Shown: positions 1 to 9,139, numbered from the stretch's first letter. The stretch: DNA of 64,000 bases from Leminorella richardii (GCF_900478135.1 NZ_LS483470.1:2166501-2230500), one strand, 5' to 3'. The notes: generated by a model not told the origin, from the letters alone. Numbers and translations: made by a program.

Positions 1-857
1 ATCGTTCCCAGCGCCACGCCCAGCACGCCAGACGGCAGCTCCATCAGGCGATCGGCGTAATACATCCATGAAACGGATCCCGATGCCAGAAACGAAGCAA
101 AGATAGTATTGATGATCATCGAAATCTGCCCTACCGACACACCGAAAATCGCCGGTCCCATCTGTCTAAGAACCCGCCACACGCCGCTGTCTTTCAGGTT
201 GACTTTCGGCAACACCAGCATGCCGATTTTTTTAAGATGGGGAAGCTGATAAACCAGCTGCAACACACCACCCACGACGACAGCCCAGGCCAGTGCCACG
301 ATCGGCGGGTCAAAGTATGGCGCGCCGAATAGCGCAAAGCCAATCATGCTGATGTTTAACAGCGTCGGCGCAAACGCCGGTACGGAAAAGCGGTTCCAAG
401 TATTAAGAATAGCTCCAGCCAGCGACGCTAGCGAAATGAGCAAAATATAGGGGAACGTAATCTGTAGCAGCTGGATAGTAAGGGCATATTTGTCAGCATC
501 GCGGGTAAAACCGGGAGCCGTCGCCCAAAGCACCCAAGGTGCGGCGAATATGCCAAGCAGCGTCACCAGCGCCAGCACCAGCGTCAGCAGGCCGGACACA
601 TAGGCGATAAACGTCCGGGTTGCCTCGTCTCCCTGCTGGGTTTTGTATTCTGCAAGAATCGGCACAAAGGCCTGAGAGAATGCGCCCTCTGCAAAGATCC
701 GACGCAGCAGGTTCGGCAGCTTGAACGCCACAAAGAAGGCGTCGGTCGCCACGCCAGCGCCGAATGCGCGAGCAACGATCGCATCGCGGGCAAACCCCAG
801 CACTCGGGAAACCATCGTCATTGAGCTGACGGCGGCCAGCGATTTTAGTAGGTTCAT
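1..857 (-). CDS. murJ: Lipid II flippase MurJ (N-terminal part, cut by window edge)
   Basis: Inner-membrane flippase of the MVF/MOP superfamily that moves lipid II across the cytoplasmic membrane for peptidoglycan synthesis. The minus-strand frame is open from the ATG at 857 to the first base of the window, giving about 285 residues, a little over half of a usual MurJ of about 510. The start reads MNLLKSLAAVSSMTMVSRVL, followed by the family hallmark of an early Arg-Asp (GFARDAIVARAFG) and a run of hydrophobic segments. In E. coli mviM lies between yceH and murJ; here yceH is the next gene upstream with about 200 bp between, so mviM is absent from this spot. Identification is confident; the C-terminus is not visible. 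Confidence 0.95.
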   Translation of the reverse strand, partial: MNLLKSLAAVSSMTMVSRVLGFARDAIVARAFGAGVATDAFFVAFKLPNLLRRIFAEGAFSQAFVPILAEYKTQQGDEATRTFIAYVSGLLTLVLALVTLLGIFAAPWVLWATAPGFTRDADKYALTIQLLQITFPYILLISLASLAGAILNTWNRFSVPAFAPTLLNISMIGFALFGAPYFDPPIVALAWAVVVGGVLQLVYQLPHLKKIGMLVLPKVNLKDSGVWRVLRQMGPAIFGVSVGQISMIINTIFASFLASGSVSWMYYADRLMELPSGVLGVALGT

Positions 858-1059
858 AATGTTAAAAGGCTTTGTATTTATCGTATTGCATTTATCGTAT
901 TGCCCACAGCGGCAATACAGAACTGGGCGTAGTTTACGTTGAGTCGGTGGAATCACCAATCGAAATGCGTATAAAAATGTGTATTCCCGCCGCGCCAAGG
1001 CTCTTCAGGGCGCAGCGGGATAGTATAAAACAGCTTAAAAATGTGACATTGTCACCAAG

Positions 1060-1722
1060 CTAGCCAATAAGATCGTCTAACGTTGTGTTGAGCTTCTCGA
1101 CCAATGCTTTAAGCTGAGCGACCTCTTCCTCCAAGCATTCAACGCGCTCGGCTAAATCACCACTCGCCTGTGAACCAACAGCTGCGGCGCTGGCTGCTAT
1201 CGAGCTGTCAACAGAACCACTGAACAGATGAGCGTAGCGAAGCTCTCTCTTCCCTGGCTCACGCGGCATTCTGACAACGAACGGGCCGTCCTCACGCTCG
1301 ATCAGCCCCTCTAGCGCGTTTTCCACTTCTTCAACGTCATTAAACTCAAATAGCCGATTGGAGCGAGTACGCAGTTCCCCGGGCGTTTGCGGGCCTCTCA
1401 ACAGCAGCAGACAAACAATTGCCAGCTCAGCCGCCGTCAGCTTCAGGTCACCGAATTCGGTGTTACAAAAGCGGTGAACATATTTAGCAACTCGGCTTCC
1501 TGTACCGCTAGAGGGGCGAACCAAATGCTTTTTCTGTAGTGTATCCAGCGTATCCTGTACGTCGCCCTCACTGAGCGACATGACCGGTTCACGGCTGGTT
1601 TTCTGGTTGCAGGCCAGCGTGAGGGCATTAAGAGACAGAGGATACTGCTCAGGCGTGGTAACCTCTTTTTCCAGCATGCAGCCAATAACGCGCACTTCTT
1701 TTTCATTTAAAACGTATTTCAT
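1060..1722 (-). CDS. yceH: YceH family protein (DUF480)
   Basis: 220-residue conserved protein of the YceH/DUF480 family, whose biochemical role is not established. The fold is known to consist of two winged-helix-like domains: here roughly residues 1-80 (MKYVLNEKEVRVIGCMLEKE start, typical) and 90-165, followed by an Ala/Ser linker and a short C-terminal coiled coil (about 188-218, Glu/Leu heptads). It lies 13 bp downstream of rimJ on the same strand and is probably cotranscribed with it, as in E. coli. The winged-helix architecture suggests nucleic-acid binding, but this is inference from fold only. Confidence 0.93.
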   Translation of the reverse strand: MKYVLNEKEVRVIGCMLEKEVTTPEQYPLSLNALTLACNQKTSREPVMSLSEGDVQDTLDTLQKKHLVRPSSGTGSRVAKYVHRFCNTEFGDLKLTAAELAIVCLLLLRGPQTPGELRTRSNRLFEFNDVEEVENALEGLIEREDGPFVVRMPREPGKRELRYAHLFSGSVDSSIAASAAAVGSQASGDLAERVECLEEEVAQLKALVEKLNTTLDDLIG

Positions 1723-1735
1723 TACCTGCGGTTCC

Positions 1736-2320
1736 TTACGCTAAAGGTTTCCAATCTGGATTTATCAACGCCATCATCACGTGATCTCGCCACTCGCCGT
1801 TAATGCGCAAATAGTGCTTTGCGTAACCCTCTCGCTCAAAGCCAAGCCTCGTTAGCAGATTGCCGCTGCGGTGATTATGGGGCATATAGTTAGCCATAAC
1901 GCGGTGCATTCTCTGCTGTTGAAACATGTACCGTAGCGTGGGACGCAGCGCTTCGTACATCATGCCCTGTCCCTGCCACTTTTCCCCTAGGGAGTAGCCT
2001 AAAATGCAGGCATAAAAATCCCCTCGGATAACGTTGCTAAAGTTTGCAACGCCTCTAACTTCTTTCTCTTCTTCATCAAGCAGTAAAAAATAGAATGCGC
2101 TTCCCTGCTTGTGCAATTCATTAATGACATTCAGGCGAATCTGCCAGCCAGAAGGATAACAGTAGCTTTGGTCTCTGACAGGCTCCCAGGGACGCAAAAA
2201 ATCCCGGTTCTCAGTGTAGTAATCTGCTAGTCGATAAGCATCGCGATCGCTGGCCAGTCGAACGACTAATCGATCTGTCGTTAAAGAGACTCTGGGTATA
2301 TTTGAACGATAGCCAAACAT
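1736..2320 (-). CDS. rimJ: Ribosomal protein uS5 N-alanine acetyltransferase RimJ
   Basis: Cytoplasmic GNAT-family enzyme that transfers acetyl from acetyl-CoA to the N-terminal Ala of ribosomal protein S5 and is also implicated in ribosome maturation. 194 residues, the length of E. coli RimJ. The acetyl-CoA pyrophosphate-binding motif is visible as EKWQGQGMMYEAL near residues 112-124, followed by HRVMANYMPHNHRSGNLLTRLGF, the conserved beta-alpha element that ends the GNAT core. First gene of a probable rimJ-yceH operon and divergent from mdtH, the arrangement found in E. coli. Confidence 0.95.
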   Translation of the reverse strand: MFGYRSNIPRVSLTTDRLVVRLASDRDAYRLADYYTENRDFLRPWEPVRDQSYCYPSGWQIRLNVINELHKQGSAFYFLLLDEEEKEVRGVANFSNVIRGDFYACILGYSLGEKWQGQGMMYEALRPTLRYMFQQQRMHRVMANYMPHNHRSGNLLTRLGFEREGYAKHYLRINGEWRDHVMMALINPDWKPLA

Positions 2321-2454
2321 TTCCCCCCCAAAAATTAATCTAGCGCATTAAAAGGCAAAGATAGTCTACTAAAATAGTATCTCTATTACGTAAATAAGTT
2401 CAGAATAGTCAAAAAAATCCTACTACTACTTATTTTTTCGCTTACGGTGAAAAC

Positions 2455-3663
2455 ATGCCTCGGGTATCGCACGTCAGGAATTTGGGTAAATACTTTTTGC
2501 TCTTGGATAACCTGCTGGTCGTTCTCGGTTTCTTTGTCGTATTTCCTCTCATATCCATTCGCTTTGTCGACCAATTGGGCTGGGCAGCGCTCTCCGTTGG
2601 GCTAGCGCTCGGTCTGCGCCAGTTTCTCCAACAGGGGCTGGGCATTTTCGGCGGTGCGCTAGCTGACCGATTCGGTGCAAAACCATTGATCGTCATGGGG
2701 ATGCTGATGCGAGCCGCGGGCTTTGCCTCAATGGCTCTGGCAGACGCGCCGTGGATCCTGATGCTATCCTGCATGCTTTCTGCCTTCGGTGGGACACTGT
2801 TTGACCCACCTCGCATTGCTCTGGTTATCAAACTCACTCGTCCTCATGAACGAGGCCGCTTTTACTCCCTGCTCATGATGCAGGATAGCGCAGGCGTCGT
2901 TATTGGCGCACTGTTGGGAAGCTGGCTGCTTCAATATGACTTTCAGTGGGTATGTTGGTCCGGCGCGGGCTTCTTTATTCTAGCTGCCGCTCTTAACGCT
3001 TTCGTGCTGCCCTCTTATCGCGTATCCACCTCGGTGCGCGCCCCCATTATGAACGGCATCAAGGCTGCTGTTCGCGACCGCTTTTTCTGCCGCTATGTGC
3101 TGACGCTCACGGGTTACTACGTGCTATCGATTCAGGTCATGCTGATGCTGCCGCTCCTGATCAACGAAATTTCCGGCAAGCCAGAGACCATTCGCTGGAT
3201 GTACCTGATTCAGGCCATACTATCTCTTACTCTGCTTTATCCCATTGCTCGCTGGAGCGAAAAGCGCTTCAAACTGGAAAGTCGCGTGATGACAGGGCTT
3301 CTGCTGATGACGTTTAGCCTGATGCCGCTGGGCTTTGTTAACTCTCTTTCCCTAGCTCTTGGGCTAATTTTCTTCTTCTATCTGGGGCTGATTATCGCCG
3401 AGCCTGCCCGTGAAACGCTAAGCGCCTCGCTTTCCGCCCCGCAGGCTCGCGCTAGCTATATGGGATTCAGTAAGCTCGGTCTGGCACTGGGCGGTGCCAT
3501 TGGCTACACAGGCGGTGGCTGGCTGTATGACATTGGTCACCAGTTTAATCTGCCTCAGATACCCTGGGTGCTATTGGGCGTTACGGGGATCGTTACCGCA
3601 CTGGCGCTCCATCGGCAGTTTATGCCTCACCAGATGAGGCCCAAAAAAGCCGCAATGTCGTAG
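2455..3663 (+). CDS. mdtH: Multidrug efflux MFS transporter MdtH
   Basis: Proton-driven major facilitator transporter of the inner membrane; the E. coli homologue gives quinolone resistance when overexpressed. 402 residues, the same length as E. coli MdtH, starting MPRVSHVRNLGKYFLLLDNL. About 12 membrane segments; the MFS motif A loop between helices 2 and 3 is present as GGALADRFGAKP (about residues 62-73), and a second copy of the loop (ARWSEKRF) occurs in the C-terminal half. Divergent from rimJ across a 134-bp intergenic region that must hold both promoters. Confidence in the family is high; substrates in this organism are unknown. Confidence 0.95.
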   Translation: MPRVSHVRNLGKYFLLLDNLLVVLGFFVVFPLISIRFVDQLGWAALSVGLALGLRQFLQQGLGIFGGALADRFGAKPLIVMGMLMRAAGFASMALADAPWILMLSCMLSAFGGTLFDPPRIALVIKLTRPHERGRFYSLLMMQDSAGVVIGALLGSWLLQYDFQWVCWSGAGFFILAAALNAFVLPSYRVSTSVRAPIMNGIKAAVRDRFFCRYVLTLTGYYVLSIQVMLMLPLLINEISGKPETIRWMYLIQAILSLTLLYPIARWSEKRFKLESRVMTGLLLMTFSLMPLGFVNSLSLALGLIFFFYLGLIIAEPARETLSASLSAPQARASYMGFSKLGLALGGAIGYTGGGWLYDIGHQFNLPQIPWVLLGVTGIVTALALHRQFMPHQMRPKKAAMS

Positions 3664-3744
3664 CATGATGAAACTATTGCCTACCGACGCGGCGGCTTGT
3701 ACCCTACGCAAAGAATCTCTCGTTTATTATTATCAAAGGTCAGC

Positions 3745-4314
3745 ATGTTGAAACACATTCCACGCCTCGTTTTTTGCCTGTTCGTCGCTTTTCTGTTTGG
3801 CTGTAGCCAAATGTCACAGTATTCCTTAAGCGAGCAGGACATTAATAAGTACCTCAGCAAAAATACCGAGAAGGCTAGCCGCAGCTTTAGCCTAAGCGGT
3901 CTGGCTCAGGCCGACCTTTCACTGAACAACTTAAACGCTCAGATTGGTCGTTCAACACCAAACAAGATAACGCTTTCCGGTAATGCCTTGTTCTCCGTCT
4001 CTTCTCTACTCGGCAAACAGGATGCCAACCTTCAGTTGACCCTTAATGCCCGCCCTGAGTTTGACCCGGTGAAAAGCGCAGTCTATCTCAAGGATTTAGA
4101 ACTGGTGGACTACGACCTAAAAACCAGTCAGGGAAAAGTGAAAAACGTCAAAACCTTTATCCCACTGCTCAACAGCGCGCTGCAGATGTACTTTAACGAT
4201 CAGCCGGTTTATGTGCTGAATCCGGGCAATAGCGCTCTGGAGGCCTCAGCGCAAAAGCTGGCAAAAGGCATTCAGGTAAAAGAAGGTAAACTGGTCTTCG
4301 AATTTATCAAGTAG
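3745..4314 (+). CDS. yceB: YceB-type lipoprotein (DUF1439)
   Basis: 189-residue predicted outer-membrane lipoprotein of the YceB/DUF1439 family, function unknown. The ATG at 3745 has an AAAGG-type ribosome site 5 bp upstream and gives a clean lipoprotein signal, MLKHIPRLVFCLFVAFLFGC, with the lipobox Cys at residue 20; an upstream TTG at 3697 would put a hydrophilic stretch before the signal and is unlikely. The mature part has the alternating beta pattern of DUF1439, a lipid-binding-like fold. It sits 80 bp after mdtH on the same strand; in E. coli yceB is likewise in this neighbourhood. A strong terminator follows. Confidence 0.9.
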   Translation: MLKHIPRLVFCLFVAFLFGCSQMSQYSLSEQDINKYLSKNTEKASRSFSLSGLAQADLSLNNLNAQIGRSTPNKITLSGNALFSVSSLLGKQDANLQLTLNARPEFDPVKSAVYLKDLELVDYDLKTSQGKVKNVKTFIPLLNSALQMYFNDQPVYVLNPGNSALEASAQKLAKGIQVKEGKLVFEFIK

Positions 4315-4334
4315 CTTACGCAGTGACCTAAAAA

Positions 4335-4363
4335 AAACAGGGCGCCAAGGCGCCCTGTTTTAC
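4335..4363. terminator. Bidirectional terminator between yceB and rlmG
   Basis: Perfect stem CAGGGCGCC-AA-GGCGCCCTG flanked by a run of A on the left and TTTT on the right, so it can stop transcription from both of the convergent genes yceB and rlmG. Confidence 0.92.
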
Positions 4364-4377
4364 GTTTCGAGAGCAGT

Positions 4378-5541
4378 TTATTCAGCCCTTCCTGATTTCA
4401 CTGAACGCAACACAACAAACTTGCTGTTAGACGCCAAAAGCTCACAGTGGCCAAACAGCTTTTTCAGCTTCTGATGATACCCTAAATGGCGATTGCCAAT
4501 AACCCGCAGCTCACCGCCGCCTTCCAGACATCGGCGCGCGTCGATAAACATCTGCCAGGCAATATCGTCAGTAATCACCTGCTGCTGGTGAAACGGCGGA
4601 TTACAGATAACCGCGCTCAGGCTCCCATCTACAATCCCCATCAGTGAATGTCCCGCTTCAAAGCAACTGCGCGAGAGCGCCTGAGGCACGTTTTTCTCTA
4701 CGTTCAACTGGCTAGAAGCCACCGCCATAAAAGACTCATCGCGAAATATCACGCTTGCTTGCGGATTTTGCGCCAGAAGCCTAAGCCCCAGAACGCCATT
4801 GCCGCACCCTAGATCGACCATATTTCCCGTTAAGTTTGACGGCAGGAAGTCAGAGAAAAAGCGTGCACCAATATCCAACGAGGAGCGGGAAAATACGCTG
4901 GGGTGGTTATAGAGAGTATAGGGAGTCCCTTCCAGCGGCCACGAAGCCAGCTCATTAAGGGGAGCCACGTCAGGCTTCTCTACTCGACAGAAAATCAGCC
5001 GAGCCTTTTTCCATGCCAGACTGGTGCGAGTTGGCCCCAGAATGTTCTCAAACAGGCGCAGCGTGGAGGTGTGCACGTCGCGAGCTTTTGCCGCAGCGAT
5101 AATCTGCGTATCGGGCGTCACAACGTTTCGCAGCGCGTGCAGCTGTGATTCTAGCAGCGCCAGCGTCTTTGGCACTTTGATAAGAACCACCGACGGCGAG
5201 GCAGGAAACGGCGTCAGGCAGTCAATCAAAGTGACAGCGTCACCATCAAGACCATTGCGTGCAAGATTGCTTCGCGTTGCATACTGGCTGATAAAAGAGT
5301 CACCGCTGCAAACCGGATGATACTCTGCCAGAGCACAGGCTAGCGCGCCAAAGGCGTCATTGATGATAACCAACGGCCCACCGCTCAGGTTTGAACGGTC
5401 TAGCTCGTTGAGCAAATACTCGTCTGCTGCCTCCCACGCCCGCAGCGGGCTTTCGCGGCCGGGGTCAGGAAAGCGCTTTAGAGAAAGGAGAGACAGCGTT
5501 CGTTCTCCCAGCGATATCTGCGCCTCGTTTTGATCAGTCAT
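4378..5541 (-). CDS. rlmG: 23S rRNA (guanine-1835-N2) methyltransferase RlmG
   Basis: S-adenosylmethionine-dependent enzyme that methylates N2 of G1835 in 23S rRNA. From the ATG at 5541 it has 387 residues (E. coli 378). The N-terminal half is the degenerate methyltransferase-like domain (LQAWEAADEYLL-type motif seen as LRAWEAADEYLL); the C-terminal half holds the catalytic domain with SAM motif VDLGCGNGVLGLRLL (about 250-265) and catalytic NPPFHQQQ (about 316-323). RsmC is the closest alternative, but the N-terminal domain matches RlmG. The ORF extends further upstream, but that extension is Arg-rich and lies within ycdY; the ATG at 5541 overlaps the ycdY stop by 8 bp, indicating translational coupling. 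Confidence 0.93.
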   Translation of the reverse strand: MTDQNEAQISLGERTLSLLSLKRFPDPGRESPLRAWEAADEYLLNELDRSNLSGGPLVIINDAFGALACALAEYHPVCSGDSFISQYATRSNLARNGLDGDAVTLIDCLTPFPASPSVVLIKVPKTLALLESQLHALRNVVTPDTQIIAAAKARDVHTSTLRLFENILGPTRTSLAWKKARLIFCRVEKPDVAPLNELASWPLEGTPYTLYNHPSVFSRSSLDIGARFFSDFLPSNLTGNMVDLGCGNGVLGLRLLAQNPQASVIFRDESFMAVASSQLNVEKNVPQALSRSCFEAGHSLMGIVDGSLSAVICNPPFHQQQVITDDIAWQMFIDARRCLEGGGELRVIGNRHLGYHQKLKKLFGHCELLASNSKFVVLRSVKSGRAE

Positions 5542-6091
5542 TCTGCGCCGTCGACTCCGCCAGCTCATCGCGCATCGCCTGCAGCGCTTCACGGGTCACT
5601 ATCGCCAAAGTGCGGTAAAACGCCGTTGTTGCATGGGATTCCACTCGGCCTAAAAAGCGCCCGCACCAGGAAAAAAGGTAGTCGTCAAATAGCGCCAGCT
5701 GTGCCTGAGTTTCGTCAGCATCAGTCTGATTATCTTCAATCCAGGAAGCAGCCAGCAGCAGTTGACCAAAGCCGTTGGCCGGTGCAGAAGACAAAGGCAC
5801 ACCGCGTTCAGTTAAAAACGCTCTGGTCTCTTCTTCGCCCGGCCCTTCATAACCAGACGCCAGCGGTGAAACGCTGCCGTCTGTACCGAACATGCTGAAA
5901 TAGTCTTCCGCCAGCGTCTGGCGATTGACATCACTCCCCATGCGCTCTAGCAGCTCGTCCTGCTCCAGCGGCCAGTGCTGCTTTAGCTTACCCTCACTCA
6001 AAAGCCCAAACAGCGGATCCAGCACCGCATCGTCCGGAGAGCGGGAAAACAAAGAGCCTAATATTCGACAAACAATTGAAAATTCATTCAT
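5534..6091 (-). CDS. ycdY: TorD/DmsD-family chaperone YcdY
   Basis: 185-residue all-helical protein of the TorD-like chaperone family. In E. coli YcdY is an atypical member that binds the zinc phosphatase YcdX and stimulates it, with an effect on swarming. The start MNEFSIVCRILGSLF aligns with the E. coli protein; a GTG nine bases upstream (6100) is possible but less likely. The conserved central FLxERGxPL segment (FLTERGVPL) and C-terminal WCGxFLGxVExHATTxFYR (seen as WCGRFLGRVESHATTAFYR) are present. It lies in a minus-strand run ycdX - DUF4139 gene - ycdY - rlmG, so it is likely still coexpressed with ycdX despite the inserted gene. Confidence 0.92.
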   Translation of the reverse strand: MNEFSIVCRILGSLFSRSPDDAVLDPLFGLLSEGKLKQHWPLEQDELLERMGSDVNRQTLAEDYFSMFGTDGSVSPLASGYEGPGEEETRAFLTERGVPLSSAPANGFGQLLLAASWIEDNQTDADETQAQLALFDDYLFSWCGRFLGRVESHATTAFYRTLAIVTREALQAMRDELAESTAQND

Positions 6092-6113
6092 GGCGTTCAC
6101 TCACTCATTCACA

Positions 6114-7775
6114 CTATAGGCCCTGCACACGACCATCTTTTGGATACTTCACCGTATAGGAAAGGCCAAGCGTGCGGGACTCGTTGGGAGCCAAATTCAA
6201 AGACCACTGAACCTCGCCCTTCTCTTTATCAAACGTTGCGCCGTCATAGCTGACATTATCGACTACCACGTCGCTGCTGCGGCTCATCGGTACCTGATCG
6301 ATAACCGTCAGGGCGATGGGTTCGCTGCGCGTATTCTTCATTTCCATTTTATAGGCATAGCGGCGCTGGCTGGCATTGCCGAAGAACTCTGCCTTTTCCG
6401 TTGTCTTGACGTCATTGTCGCGGCTCACCAACACTTTTCTATCCCGACCAAGGGAGATATCCAGCGTCTTTTGAATACGCCACGGATCGATAGTTCCCTG
6501 ACCGACAAAAGCGCCCTCATAAAACACACTGGAGCGCCCCGGCAGCAGATTCAGGCTTTCCCATTCCTTCAGCTGCACCTGTAAGAAAGCCTCCCGCTCT
6601 ATTTTCGGCACGGCAACATAGCGATAGTCGCCCTGAACATCAAGCTGTTTTATCACAACCGAGTGCCCCTTTCCGTCAGCCGCAATGCGATAAGGTAAAG
6701 AGATACTAAACCGCGCGTTCAGCCCGCCGGAGTCGGTCACAACATAGTTTGACATCGACTTTTTGGCAAAAGCCGCACCGCCGGACTTCTCTCTCTCGCT
6801 CTCATCCTTCATTTCCATGAGTGGTGCAGGAGGCGCAGCGTCTAATACCTCGGTTCTAACTTCAGCTCGACTACTCACCTTGCCGGAAAAGGATGATGGG
6901 CGATACAGATCGATATACCACGGCGACACGGTTGGAGCCTGAGCTCCCCGGCTTGGGTTGCCGGTCGATAGGGTAAGCTTGACGTTGTCCCAGTCAATAC
7001 CGCTGTTTTGATAGACGCTGGCTTTATAGGTCAGCTGTACCGGCTGAGAAATGCTGTCCACTCTGACATCATAGGTAGGAACCCATCCGGCATCGACAAC
7101 CGCGTAGGACAGGCTAACGTTACTGGTGATAGCTTTAGGGGTATAAAACTTCACTACTAGCTGATTGACTGCCCGCTCATCTTTTTGCTGTGCGTCCGCT
7201 AGTTGCTGATTGAGCTTCGCAATATTCTTCTCAATCTCTTCAGCGCGCTCTTTCAGGGTGATATCAGCCATCAGCGCTTCATTCATCTTGTCACTCACCA
7301 GCTGTAGCATCTGGTTGACCTGATCGACAGTCGCCCCTTCCCGTTCCCCGCCCACACTGCGGTTACTTTCCAACACCGCCAGCTGTGCCTGAATAACCTG
7401 ACGGCGGGCGTTAATCCGGTTTTGCTCACGCAGTTCTGTTTCCAACTGTTTTTTCAGCGTCTCAACCTGAGTAGAAATGCGCTCGTTCAGGTAGTCACGG
7501 CGAACGCTAAACGACTTGATAACTGCACCGCCACTAGCCTCTAATTGGAGGCTCTGTTCATTAAGCCCGTTAGCGATATTGGTAAATACTACTTCGCTCT
7601 CGCCTGCGGGCAGCGACACACTATTGGCGTTAAACAGCTCCGCTCCACGCAAAAAAACCGTCACGTCGTGCAGGCTCGCTTTTTCCATCGGCGGATTGGC
7701 CAGAGCCGATGCAGAAAAGGCTAAAGCCATGGCGCTGCACAGCAGCGAAGAAGAGAAAGGAAAGGCATATTTCAT
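6114..7775 (-). CDS. Periplasmic DUF4140/DUF4139 (MuiA-like) protein
   Basis: 553-residue exported protein. An N-terminal Sec signal ends near ALA (about residues 1-26). It is followed by a DUF4140 domain (about 30-130, VTVFLRGAELFN), a long coiled coil (about 100-205, rich in Glu, Gln, Leu heptads), and a DUF4139 domain (about 210-550) with typical YDVRVDS and DWDNVKLTLSTGNPS motifs. The family includes a protein annotated as mucoidy inhibitor A; a molecular function has not been established. It ends only 22 bp before ycdY and begins 44 bp after ycdX, so it is probably cotranscribed with them. A role at the cell surface is inference from export and family. Confidence 0.85.
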   Translation of the reverse strand: MKYAFPFSSSLLCSAMALAFSASALANPPMEKASLHDVTVFLRGAELFNANSVSLPAGESEVVFTNIANGLNEQSLQLEASGGAVIKSFSVRRDYLNERISTQVETLKKQLETELREQNRINARRQVIQAQLAVLESNRSVGGEREGATVDQVNQMLQLVSDKMNEALMADITLKERAEEIEKNIAKLNQQLADAQQKDERAVNQLVVKFYTPKAITSNVSLSYAVVDAGWVPTYDVRVDSISQPVQLTYKASVYQNSGIDWDNVKLTLSTGNPSRGAQAPTVSPWYIDLYRPSSFSGKVSSRAEVRTEVLDAAPPAPLMEMKDESEREKSGGAAFAKKSMSNYVVTDSGGLNARFSISLPYRIAADGKGHSVVIKQLDVQGDYRYVAVPKIEREAFLQVQLKEWESLNLLPGRSSVFYEGAFVGQGTIDPWRIQKTLDISLGRDRKVLVSRDNDVKTTEKAEFFGNASQRRYAYKMEMKNTRSEPIALTVIDQVPMSRSSDVVVDNVSYDGATFDKEKGEVQWSLNLAPNESRTLGLSYTVKYPKDGRVQGL

Positions 7776-7819
7776 CGTTTTATCCTTAAAATCGTCATGA
7801 GATGCCGCGCGTTTGCGCG

Positions 7820-8557
7820 TTAAAGATTGGCGAATTCCGCAATGTGCGGCTTTCCGTGAGACTCAAGAAAGTCGAGAACCCGGCGAGGCGTCACGTTGAG
7901 AATGCGTGCTTCAGGGAAATCGACCTGTTGTAATGCTTCCATTGCCTTTTCAAAGCCGCCCAGCGAATGAGCGAAATGAGAATCCGAACCAAGTGCCACC
8001 CAACCGCCCGCATCGCGAACCGCTCTGGCAACCTCAACACAGTTTTTCTCACTGCCTGCGCGAGAATGCAAAAAAGAGGAATTATTGATTTCTAGCGCAA
8101 CGCGATGTTTAGCGGCAGCTTCAGCAACCGCCTGAACGTCAATTGGGTACTTGGGATTGCCCGGATGGCTTATCATCTGAACTTTACCGCTGGCGATAGT
8201 CGCGATCATCGCCTGTGTGTTTTCCGCTTTGCTCATTGGAGCAAGCACCGGCTCGTGAAAGCCTGCAATCACTAAGTCCAGTCCTTTGGCTATTTGCTCA
8301 TCGCAGTCCGTTTCGCCCTGAATATTTTTAATGTTAGCCTCAATACCGTACAGCAGGCCAACACCGTCAATCACGCGGGGGATCACTGCCATATTCATAA
8401 AGTGCCAACGGTGCGGCGCATCCACCATTCCCGGCCCGTGATCGGTGATAGCAAACAGCGTAATGCCTTTTTGTTTGGCTATGGCAAAATAGTCACTGAC
8501 CGTGCTGTAAGCGTGGGTACTGGCAACAGTATGAGCGTGTAGATCGACCGGATACAT
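7820..8557 (-). CDS. ycdX: PHP-domain zinc phosphatase YcdX
   Basis: 245-residue cytoplasmic PHP-domain phosphatase, same length as E. coli YcdX, which has a trinuclear zinc centre. Metal ligands are visible: DLHAHT at residues 5-10, TDHGP near 38-42, the Glu of GIEANIKN, AGFHEP, MISHPGNP and the C-terminal GSDSHFAHSLG. E. coli YcdX works with the chaperone YcdY and influences swarming; ycdY lies two genes downstream here. It is the first gene of the minus-strand run to rlmG, and a plausible promoter must lie in the 280-bp gap before the tRNA gene. Confidence 0.94.
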   Translation of the reverse strand: MYPVDLHAHTVASTHAYSTVSDYFAIAKQKGITLFAITDHGPGMVDAPHRWHFMNMAVIPRVIDGVGLLYGIEANIKNIQGETDCDEQIAKGLDLVIAGFHEPVLAPMSKAENTQAMIATIASGKVQMISHPGNPKYPIDVQAVAEAAAKHRVALEINNSSFLHSRAGSEKNCVEVARAVRDAGGWVALGSDSHFAHSLGGFEKAMEALQQVDFPEARILNVTPRRVLDFLESHGKPHIAEFANL

Positions 8558-8766
8558 AGCTGACTTCCTTTTTTAATACCAAAACACGATGCCTCAGGAT
8601 AGTTACAGCACTTCCCCCTTCTCCGCTAGGGTTTAGCCCTTTCCTGACGCAGCTGAACAACAGTATACCTTGAGTTATTCGCATTCCGGATAATTACTTT
8701 CCCGCGCGCTTTTATCTTGAAGTTGCTGATAGCTTGAGCAAACGGATAAAGAACGCGAATTTATGC

Positions 8767-8795
8767 TTGACCGAATCAGGTCTTCTCCCTATAGT
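8767..8795 (+). promoter_or_regulatory. Sigma-70 promoter of tRNA-Ser
   Basis: TTGACC (8767-8772), a 17-bp spacer and TATAGT (8790-8795), followed by a GC-rich discriminator AGCGCCCC. This is the layout of stringently controlled stable-RNA promoters and lies 42 bp before the tRNA 5' end. Confidence 0.85.
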
Positions 8796-8837
8796 AGCGC
8801 CCCGTTGGCCTTTGTTATAAAGGCAACAGCAAAATAC

Positions 8838-8925
8838 GGTGAGATGTCCGAGTGGCTGAAGGAGCACGCCTGGAAAGTGTGTATACGGCAACGTATCGAG
8901 GGTTCGAATCCCTCTCTCACCGCCA
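8838..8925 (+). tRNA. tRNA-Ser (anticodon GGA)
   Basis: 88-nt class II tRNA with a 3' CCA encoded in the DNA. Acceptor GGTGAGA pairs with TCTCACC (8915-8921), discriminator G at 8922. The anticodon loop contains GGA (CTGGAAA), a long variable arm (GTGTATACGGCAACGTATCG region) follows, and the T loop is GGTTCGAATCC. The sequence is nearly the same as E. coli serW/serX. It is monocistronic, with its own promoter and terminator. Confidence 0.97.
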
Positions 8926-8932
8926 TATTTTA

Positions 8933-8959
8933 AGACTCGCTCTATAGCGGGTCTTTTTT
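8933..8959 (+). terminator. Terminator of the tRNA-Ser gene
   Basis: Stem AGACTCGC / GCGGGTCT (one G-T pair) with a six-base loop TCTATA, followed by six T. It begins 8 bases after the tRNA CCA end. Confidence 0.88.
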
Positions 8960-9139
8960 ATTTCAGCAGACATCCTCTGCATTTTTGCTTCCACTATCCA
9001 TCTCTATTTCGTCTATAAAAAGCCAGTTTATTTATTTCATTTGATGCAATAACACGCTTTACGCCGCTTTCAAAATTCAAATAACGCGACATTTTTCAAC
9101 ATTATCTGTAGAAATGCGAAGCAGATCGCCAACGCTTAT

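Noticed and set aside
897..918. GTATTGCC / GGCAATAC inverted repeat before murJ as a terminator
   Set aside because: No T run on either strand; kept out of the feature list because its role is unclear.
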